The position numbers and the translations under genes are program-made. DNA of 26,963 nt, taken from Hypsibius dujardini. Taxonomy: Eukaryota; Tardigrada; Eutardigrada; Parachela; Hypsibiidae. The notes beneath the pieces are model-generated. The model was not told the DNA's origin and searched no databases. It saw nothing but the letters and a program-made list of their open reading frames with translations. Below, piece by piece: positions 19,101 to 26,963 of this stretch (positions are counted from its first letter, which is position 1; each line of letters opens with the position of its first letter). The stretch spans positions 1 to 26,963 of the forward strand of contig LRSR01014815.1 of NCBI GenBank assembly GCA_001579985.1. The letters are read 5' to 3'.

Positions 19101-21817
19101 TGTTTATGGAGTAGTAGACATATGGAAAGTAATCCTGACTGCTGGACATACCGATTCCAGCAATATCCATTGCCTGAAGAGAGAAGAAGACAAAAGCCGG
19201 TTACCGATGAAATATTCCTGAAAAGCGCAATCACTGTTGAATCGTACCTCGCTTTTATCTGCCATAAGACCGCCAGTGTCAAGATGGCCGTACAGGTTTT
19301 GAAGGACCTCTCGCAATTTTTTTGTGCTCTTCTTGTTCGGCTGGATTAGTACTGGTTGGAAATTTACCGGCAGGCCGTATCTGAAAAGCACAACACCACC
19401 TTCAGAACTTGAAATGCTAACGAATTCACACATGGAGACTGAAAATCACTCAATGCACAAGGGGCAGACATTTACGAAGCGTACAGTAAGCGACAGGAAA
19501 AAAATGAATAGGGGTCCGAGCAATCGGCAAAAGGGGTGGGGCAGGGGGTTAGTTGTACGCAATCAACTAATCAACCAACAAGCCTTCAAGGGCGCTTTTA
19601 TTTTGCTGGTTGATTTACTGATTGTGTTTATCCAACCCCTTGCCCCACCCCTTTTGCCCATCGCTCGGATCCTCCATTCAACGTTTTCCTGTCGCTTACT
19701 GTACCAGCACCCCCACGTTCCACATACCGTAGCACTGATTCCACAAATACGCGAAGAACTTTGACGTGAATCCAAGCTGTGAACGCTTCACTGAAGTTGA
19801 CTTTCAGCCATCGCACCAGAGGGCCCTGAACAAGATATCCCAATGACGGCAAAAGTTCCATCATCATCGCGACAAAGGTGTGAAGAAAAGATCACATACG
19901 TATTGCTTCTTTTTGTCGGCGGCCAAACGGTTCATCTCGTCTTTTCCCGCCGCAAGCTCCTTTTCATTGTAAGCAAAGTCCCGGACAACGAATCTAATGA
20001 CAGGGAATACAACGACGAATGATAACACTCGACCAGTTAAGTGAATTAGAGTGGGTGCCGTACTTGTTCTCACGAGCCTTCAACTTGAACTCATCCACCA
20101 CTTTCTGGAACAAGCTCACTGTGTACAGACAGTTCTCACCGTCCTCGAATATTTTCCTGCAAAACAAATTTTGACCGTCTCCTACTGATCCCGTCAAAAT
20201 AAATTCGCTCTCACGTACTTGGACGATCTAGGAACGATCATGTCCGTCAACTTCTCGTATTTAGCCAACCATTCGGGCGCCTGTTGCCTGCGAAGAAAAA
20301 TATCACAGATTATTACTAGTAACCTCATATCATTGATATCAAAATAACAAAACTCGAAACGGCTCAAATCGGCAGTTCTCACTTTGAGACAACCACAACC
20401 AAAGTCGTTAAGTAGTCGCTGTCCAGAATAAAATCCTCCTTTTGAACAAGATCCCCGAGATTTCGAGTCAGAAGACTACCCCTGTATGATTAAACAAAGT
20501 CAGTTGGATCTAAGTCACACAGAAAACATCCATCTCAACCCAACAACCGGAACCTCCATCTCGACCTAACAACATTAGCAGAACGGAATAACGTACGCAG
20601 CTTTTCGTTCCATGCCGGCAAGATTCCCCTTCAGCTGCAAATGCGAGAAAACTTCCAGTTAGCATTAGTATCATTCGACATTGCAGACTGACTTCAAATG
20701 TACCTGATTATAACTCTGCGACTTGGTTTTGAGGTCCGCCTCAATCTGGTAAACTTGCTGCAAAGTAAACAAATCGGGCGGTTAAGGAACCCGCGACGGC
20801 GACAGAAAGGACAGAAAATGCCATAAACATCAACAACCGGCAGAAAATGCCATAAACAATCAACAACCGGCAGAAAATTCCATAAACATCAACAACCGGC
20901 AGAAAATTCCATAAACATCAGCAACCACATTTACTTTAGAGACAATGTCGGCCAATCCGCGAAGCGACTGCTTCACCGGATACTTGGCCATATCCCATTG
21001 GAAACGCGTCAAATACGTCGCCAAGTCAGCTGAAATACAAAAGGCGTAAGTCGTACAGGAATGGAAGCACACGATTATTGGGAGATTTGCAAATGTCTGG
21101 ACTTCCGCCGACAGATTTGCTTGATTACTACCAGATTCCTATTAAACACATCGCCAAAGCGTACTCACTCCCATTTGCCTGCAGGTTCTCTAGCAGCTTC
21201 TCCTTTTTGTCCTCCAATACGTCGCCCAAATAAGCCGCAATTTTTCGAACAATTCTGAAAGCAAAAGACAATACCGTTCAAGCATTCCTTCGCCCCTCCG
21301 GTGTGGAAGTCAAATCTCAGCCCGAGATCACGCACCCTTCAGTAGTCGTATCGAGCTTGTGTAAATCGTCAGACAGGCTCACCAGCTGATCTAATGTTCC
21401 CACCTACCAAAAAAAGGCAGACTTAAATTCTGGTCACCACTACTGACCACTGACTGGGAACAAAACCGGAAATCATTCCACATGAAAGTCTGGGCAACTA
21501 ATCAATTGATCTATTGATCGATCTGCCTGATTCGACCAATACTGTACAACCAAGCGATCAAGCAGTCCATGGTCCACGCTCAAGCAGTCCACGGTCCACG
21601 CTCAACCAATCCAATTCAACACGTGACGAATACATTCTTCGCTGCTATACCCAATATGATTTCATAAATGGAAAAAATTTGAGTATACCTTCAGATCGGG
21701 GACATGGAATTTGGTATTGGTGGCCAGACTAGCTTTCGTGGTGGTAGTGTTCAAGTTGTCAAATGCCTGCTGGGCTGTCGGCTCCCCTGGCACGGAAATC
21801 AGCCAATAATCAGCCAT
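19066..21817 (-). CDS. ATP6V1C1: V-type proton ATPase subunit C, 387 aa
   Basis: Subunit C of the cytosolic V1 sector. It bridges the peripheral stalks and controls V1-Vo assembly, hence organelle acidification. Thirteen minus-strand exons: 21817-21689, 21403-21336, 21254-21169, 21029-20935, 20757-20704, 20634-20597, 20481-20383, 20287-20219, 20156-20064, 19993-19900, 19825-19728, 19380-19248 and 19173-19066. All are GT-AG and in phase (1164 nt). The protein starts [12 protein letters not shown] and includes [99 protein letters not shown] and YFPYVYYSI, all landmarks of the family. Length is close to human C1 (382 aa). The C-terminal tail is not conserved and is encoded by a tandem array. Intron 4 holds a minisatellite and intron 11 a palindrome. 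Confidence 0.96.
19481..19704. mobile_element. 224-bp palindromic element in V-ATPase C intron 11
   Basis: Left terminus GTACAGTAAGCGACAGGAAA, right terminus its exact complement. The arms match over about 100 bp, including GGCAAAAGGGGTGGGGCA, with scattered mismatches and a small centre near 19585-19600. It fills most of the 347-bp intron and stops 23 bp from the exon 11 donor. There is no coding capacity. Sequence is unlike the other palindromes here except for a TTGATT-type centre. Confidence 0.85.
20803..20927. repeat. 29-30 bp minisatellite in V-ATPase C intron 4
   Basis: About four units close to GGCAGAAAATGCCATAAACA plus TCAACAACC. One copy has an extra A and the last two carry ATTCC for ATGCC. 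It ends about 7 bp from the exon 4 donor (20934 on the minus strand). Confidence 0.92.
21557..21602. repeat. 22-bp duplication in V-ATPase C intron 1
   Basis: TCAAGCAGTCCATGGTCCACGC is repeated twice in tandem with one substitution, inside the 285-bp first intron. Confidence 0.85.
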
Positions 21818-22256
21818 CCTGTGGACTAAAGGAGTTCAATTACCGATTGAAAAACCAAATCGGGGCGCAATTGACGAGCGGGGGATGAAGTAGGCGAGCG
21901 CCGTCAGATGGAGGCGAGGAGTGCACGTGACTCCAAAATTCAACTAACAGTCCTCCTGCCGTTGCAGTTTCAGGCAGGATGTGTAAAACTGCCACTTGTG
22001 TGGTTTCGCCTGGAGGATCAATCGACAATTTTGATGGAAACTGAAAAAATTCGCTGAGAAATGGGTGGAAATGGGAATTTCGGGAGGGAGACTCTCCTCG
22101 TCTCGCAGAATAGAGAGAAGAAGCCAGCAAAACCCCAACAGTGACAAATGTGCAATGCGCACTCCTTGTGCAGTGTGCGCACAGATTTCAAATATCGAAC
22201 AGTGCACAAATTAACTGAATCGCCTGGGTTTTCTGCTTAAGATTAGTTTTAAACCA
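21818..22256. other. V-ATPase C upstream region
   Basis: Upstream of the V-ATPase subunit C start codon; the promoter shared or divided with haspin is expected between here and 23213. Open frames on the minus strand (up to 96 codons) overlap each other and match nothing known. Confidence 0.4.
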
Positions 22257-22387
22257 CCTACACACAAGTGGCCATATTATAACGCTACCCGAGTTAAGCC
22301 ATTTAGCTCGACTAATACATGACTTTACGCACTGACCGAGTTCATCGCCTGACTCGGGTAGCGCGATGATATGGTAACCAGTGTAGG
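22257..22387. mobile_element. Nested-palindrome MITE-like element, copy C
   Basis: A diverged third member of the family at 10022 and 15143. Termini are CCTACACACAAGTGGCCAT and, reversed, CCTACACTGGTTACCAT. Shared internal words are CCGAGTTAAGCCATTTAGCTCG and CGCTACCCGAGT. Each arm again has an inner palindrome (about 22290-22310 and 22337-22357). It lies between the divergent V-ATPase C and haspin genes. Confidence 0.7.
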
Positions 22388-22983
22388 AAGACGAAACTCG
22401 CCCAGTGTTACCGCTAGATTGGCTGATTGGCTTTAACGGCTCATTATCAGGGAACAGACTTGATTACGCACGATTAACAAAACTGAAACTTGGTCTTGCT
22501 GCTCTTTTTTCTAAATTTTTCATGGCGTAAAACAATCACAAAGTGGATTTTATATCTGTTTGATTTCTTAATTGACGCGTACCACATGTTGGTACGAAAA
22601 GGATTGCCGTACATCCCCTACATAACTGAGATGCATTAGGCGCTTTCCCTATGAAAAGACACGTTCACGCTTCAGCGATGAGCTTTGTCAGTTGCCAAAA
22701 GAAACAGCATTTGCAAATATAAATGCATTTACATTAGTATTTATCGTTTTTTTCCCTTCTAAAAAATCCGAAAATATGCCTCATTATTTGCTTTATCTAT
22801 TAGTTAAATGCATAGCAATAGGGCGTCTGGATCTCAATTCCATGTAAGGATGATCTCACCAGGATCAGGTAAATTGAACTACCAAACAGCAGTTTTTTCG
22901 GTTAGTCTGGTCAGTTCAAGATGGTCTACATCAGTTGATTGATTGATCGTCACGCAAAGACACGCGATCTCCTCTCTCAAAGT
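22388..22983. other. Haspin/V-ATPase C intergenic DNA
   Basis: AT-rich unique sequence without an open frame or repeat of note. It probably includes regulatory DNA for one or both divergent genes, but I can identify no specific site. Confidence 0.35.
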
Positions 22984-23024
22984 CATACGGCTTGTGCGAT
23001 CTGACTGATCGCACAAACCGTATG
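22984..23024. repeat. 18-bp stem hairpin upstream of haspin
   Basis: CATACGGCTTGTGCGATC (22984-23001) pairs with 23007-23024 around a TGACT loop, with a single C/T difference that would be a G-U wobble in one RNA orientation. It lies about 190 bp upstream of the haspin start codon, in the promoter or 5' leader. Confidence 0.85.
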
Positions 23025-23213
23025 ATCGAACAATCTTGCGAACCCTCTGCTTACCTATTAACTTTAACTTTTATCTGAAGTGGCATTTTCGCTTGATTGT
23101 CTGCACTGTCTGTAGACTATCTTACTTCGCCCACATCTGTTTGATTGTTTGATTGCTTGCTCTTCCAGTTAATCTCATTCCACGGATTCCTCTGGATTTT
23201 TCCCCTTCCCAAA

Positions 23214-26200
23214 ATGTTCTCCAAGGGTGCGACCTACGGTCGCCGACCCCTTGGTGCCGCACGAGTGCGCAGCGAAGCCGACGAGCAGGCTGCGGCCTTC
23301 TTTGGACCGCCAAAGAAAGCGCCCCCGGTGCCAAGTCCCAGTGTAGTTCGTCCTTCTCCATCGCGCGATGTGGACGACGACAACTCATCGGATGATTCAC
23401 GAGATTCTTTGCGCTGCGCGAAGACAACCCGGAAATCGGCGAAGAAAGCCAAATTCGCCCATCGGAAATCCCAATCTCACACTGCCGAGTTGGACGATGC
23501 CATGGGGGAACTTGCGGTACGGAATTGTGGGTGGCGTCCAATTATGGAAACTGGTTTTCTGGTTTTCTGCCGTATTACAATTTGTAATTTCTTAAGCGTT
23601 TAGCTTTTCTTCATATTTCCCGAAACTCAAGTGAACTATTGTCTGTTTTTCCTAAACACATGTCCAATACTGCCGTAATGGAAATAACCGGAGATAGGAA
23701 CAGGATTGATGGTTTGACCGGTTGTTTAATTTAATCAGTTTCGGATAGTTGATTGCTTGATCGGTTGTTCAGTTTGACTAGTTTCTAGTATTTGATTGCT
23801 TGATCGGTTGTTCAACTCGACCAGTTTCAATTTGACAGCTGATTACGCGATTACGTAGCGGGAGAAATTAGCCGACTTTCATTTAATCCATTAGCTGCTT
23901 CAGCTTTTGATATTCAAACTTTAACAGTCTGAAGGACGGGTCTTTTAACGGGACAATTTCTCAGTACCGTATCAGCACTATCGGGAACGGAACGTAGATT
24001 TCGGCACTTTCGTACGGTTTTTTGGAACTTCTGAAACTATAGTGAGATATGTAAAAACGAGTGAATTGAGCGTTTTGAATCATTTGTCACTTATCTCTCA
24101 ACTTTTAGCAAGCGCTCCATTGGAGGTTATCGATGTTCCATCGTCTTCGTTTTAAAATGCTTACGGAAAAATATTGCGATTAGAATGATTCCCACTTGAC
24201 GCCGCGAAATGGTAGTAAGACATCCCATTCCGGTACCGCTCCACAATTGAAGATTTAAAGAAAATCACTTTTGCAGTTTCACTACTGTATCTACGACACT
24301 TTTACGACTTATCCGTCTGAAGCCCCTGTGAAATAAGAATCGTACGTTTGAATCCTCTTTTTTTCGCTTTAGAGACACACCCGGGAGGAGAGCATCTCGT
24401 CGAAGCTGTCAGACCGACTGCCACCGTCCATATTCAGCGAAGCAAGCGGTCCAAGCAGAAAGCGTCAAAGGAAGAAAGCTGCTACTCCGCTGTCTGAGGT
24501 CGGGTCCTCCAGTAGACCGGACAAACCCCGGCGCCGGAAGCAGCTAGCTGACGACGCGACACTCAATCCCGCCAACGATCCCGAGTATCAGCGGTTCCTC
24601 GACCAGATGAAAGACTTGGAGGGGCACACCCTGCATGTTCAGGACCAGGATGAGTACTGGCGCGAAGTGAAGGGCAACGAAGCCAGCGAATTTGACAAGT
24701 TGGTGAGCACTACCCGGAGCCAGCACACGACCGGATATAGTTTGTTTGGCCATCAGGCCAGGGAGGAAGCCCGCAAGGCGAAGCATGTCACGGCCGCCGC
24801 CCTCATGCCCCGTATCGATGAGACCCATGAGTCGGACTTCGAGGATGAAACTCCGGTTGAGTCGACTCCACTAGTGAATCAGAAGAAGCGTCAACGACGT
24901 CGGTCACCGCAGGTCAGCCATATTAAGGAGCGCTCTCCGCTGCGGGCGGGCACGTCGTTCGTTCGGCCATCGTCGAACGGAAAGACGGGACGCGGACGCG
25001 GTGGTGCACGTCGGACAATTGTGCCGCGAGCAGTATCTCCAGATGAACCGGCTGTTTCGAAGCGCTCGATGAGCCGCCAGGCAAAGAGAGCAGCCCAGCC
25101 GAGTGTTGCGACGCTGAAGACAACATCGCCGGATGGAGAGTTTCGAAATCTATCGGAGGATTTCGATGCCGTCCTTCGGGATGATTTACCGCTGGACGAC
25201 GTGGAGGACGAGAGGTTCAACATTATCCCGACTGAAGCTGGCCATTTAGCAGCGTCCTTGGCACGTGCCCCGCGACCGGCGAAGTCACCGATCAATGAGC
25301 ATGGAAAGATTGCAAGGGGATCAGTCAGTCATTCGCGTTCCTCAATTCGACCAAATCAATTGAGTACATCAACGGCCGGAGAGCGGTCAACTGCTCATTA
25401 TCACAAAGGTAATTAACCCGTTACACGACATGTCCTTCTTTTAACGTTGCTGTTTGTTTTGTAATGAGCGACAAACGCTCTAATTTCTTCTGTTTCTTTG
25501 ACTAATAGGTTTCGCAAGAAAAATGTCCATTGTTCTGATATCTATTTCGTATAAGTGTTTCTGTCTCAACCAGACTCCTATGTCTGCCTGTCAGTTTTCG
25601 GTGGGTCGGAAATCTCCCTGCATGTGTCTGTTTGTAAATCTGCTTCATGTCAGCGTTCTTTTATTTGATTGTTGCTGTACTGTCGGTCAGCTGGACTCCT
25701 CTTAAAGGGTTTCATTTTTATGTCCAGATCAACGCAAGGAAAGCACAGCTGAACCATCACTGCTCCTTTCTCCATCAACATCATCCCTTTTAGTGTCGCC
25801 ACACCATGGAAACGTCTTTGGTGAGGCAAGCGAGCCGCCCTCAGGAGCCTCCAAAGGAAATCCTTCTACTCCCCTGCCCAGTAATTTGTCTACCTCATAC
25901 TCCTCACAACCCCGTTTTCCCAGCACACCGATTCCGGCTGACAAGCGGCGGCGACGCGACTCGCTGCCGGTCTTCTCCCCGGCCACCTTTGCCAGTCAGG
26001 AGGATCGGCGGATTCTCTCGCAGGCGCAAGCCACGAGGAGCGCACGACGATCCGTCGTCATCAGCGTCAGGAACCACAAGGCGCCGACTCTCAGCGCCCG
26101 GGATCAACTCCTGGCCATCGCCACACCGCCGCGAATTATCCACACCGACGGGATACTCGGCAATGACTATGTTAACCTCACCAAGATCGGAGAAGGCTCC

Positions 26201-26963
26201 TACGCGGATGTGTATAGCGCCTATTGTAACGGCGAGGAAATTGTGATGAAGATCGTGCCCATTAATGGCTTTTATCGCACAGGCGAGCAGCAAACCTCCT
26301 ATGAGGACATCCTGTCCGAATCGTTGATCTCAGTGGAGCTAACCAGACTGATGAACGCCGATGCCGTCCGCTATTACGCTCCGGTCTTTGCCAGGACCTT
26401 TTTCATCAAGGTAAGAGGTTCATGTTTGTTAACCTTATCTGCTGGCCTTCTTAACGTTTCTGGGAGCCCTTATCCAGTCCTCGGTGTTCTAATTGTCTCT
26501 TGACCAAATGATGGCTTGTGAGTTGATAACATCGCTAGGGACTTCTTTTACGGTAAACGAATGTGTTGTGCTTAACGAAAAATGGATCATTTTTTAACCA
26601 TAGAGTTTGTTACCCGGCTCATAAACGTAATCGTAGCTGTCTCCCGGTATCATTTATATCGTATCTGTTTTTTTATCTAATCTTTGCTGGTGTATACGCA
26701 CATGAGATAGTTTGGGGTGATGCGATTGTCTTATTCGTACGCTTGATTAGCATTTCTGTTCTTGTGGGGTAGCAGTTTTTTACACATTACTATGGGTAGG
26801 CATTCGATCTTGTTAAACGGATTGACATTTACTTTGTTGTTTATTGTCCGCGCAGTTACGAATTAGTCTTGTTTCAACTACAGATTGCCCGCGGCCCGTA
26901 TCCCGACGCATTCAGCAACCGGCATGACTCCTTCGCACGGGAGAACGAAGGTGATGCTCTCAA
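23214..26963 (+). CDS. HASPIN: Haspin-type serine/threonine kinase, 5' part (runs off window)
   Basis: Mitotic kinase that phosphorylates histone H3 Thr3 to recruit the chromosomal passenger complex to centromeres. Exons 23214-23516, 24373-25408, 25728-26410 and 26884 to the window end join in phases 0, 1 and 0, giving 700 residues so far. Residues 1 to about 585 are Ser/Pro/Arg/Lys-rich and probably disordered, as in other haspins. Near the N-terminus is TYGRR (7-11). The kinase lobe begins with KIGEGSYADV (599-608, glycine loop), the ATP lysine in EIVMK (K621), helix-C glutamate in DILSESL (E644), and FFIKIARGPYPDAF across the last junction, which matches the haspin-specific RG-x-YP segment. 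The catalytic loop and DYT region lie beyond the window. The human gene is intronless, whereas this copy has at least three introns. It is divergent from V-ATPase C. Confidence 0.9.

Noticed and set aside
23122-23541. 139-codon minus-strand frame opposite haspin exon 1
   Set aside because: It is a shadow of the plus-strand haspin coding exon, with no family match or splice signals of its own.

Overview
This is eukaryotic nuclear DNA from an animal. The genes are split into many short exons joined by GT-AG introns, mostly about 30-850 bp long. Intergenic DNA is full of microsatellites, minisatellites and palindromic elements. Six protein genes can be reconstructed. I rebuilt each exon chain by hand from splice signals and reading phase, and every junction keeps frame. 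The compact introns, invertebrate-like protein sequences and abundant CTGT and ATCA tetranucleotide repeats fit a lophotrochozoan such as a flatworm, but I cannot name the organism from sequence alone.

Layout. Positions 1-5600 hold no gene I can support. They contain a TAGTAA microsatellite, a tRNA-like SINE candidate, a palindrome, a 19-bp minisatellite of about 24 units, and a G-rich segment between 14-bp direct repeats. A five-exon tetraspanin lies at 5636-7312 (+). A four-exon membrane-anchored JmjC/cupin protein lies tail-to-tail with it at 7580-9480 (-). Ten-exon PTCD1 (10821-14557, -) and two-exon MRPL17 (15585-16414, -) follow; both are mitochondrial and linked to ribosome or RNA function. 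Positions 16.4-19.0 kb are repeat-rich, with a 229-bp palindrome, an AT-rich tract and a few unproven exons or ORFs. Thirteen-exon V-ATPase subunit C occupies 19066-21817 (-). It is divergent from the haspin kinase gene (23214 to the window end, +), which is cut off just inside its kinase domain.

The genes do not form one pathway. PTCD1 and MRPL17 share mitochondrial translation. The V-ATPase subunit acidifies organelles, haspin marks mitotic chromatin, and the tetraspanin and JmjC protein are membrane proteins.

The most distinctive non-gene signal is a family of about 120-130 bp palindromic elements, with three copies in three different intergenic gaps. Each arm carries its own small nested hairpin. 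Three further unrelated palindromes (1.8, 17.8 and 19.6 kb) and a two-copy repeat with RNA polymerase III A/B-box-like motifs suggest a rich set of small non-autonomous mobile elements.
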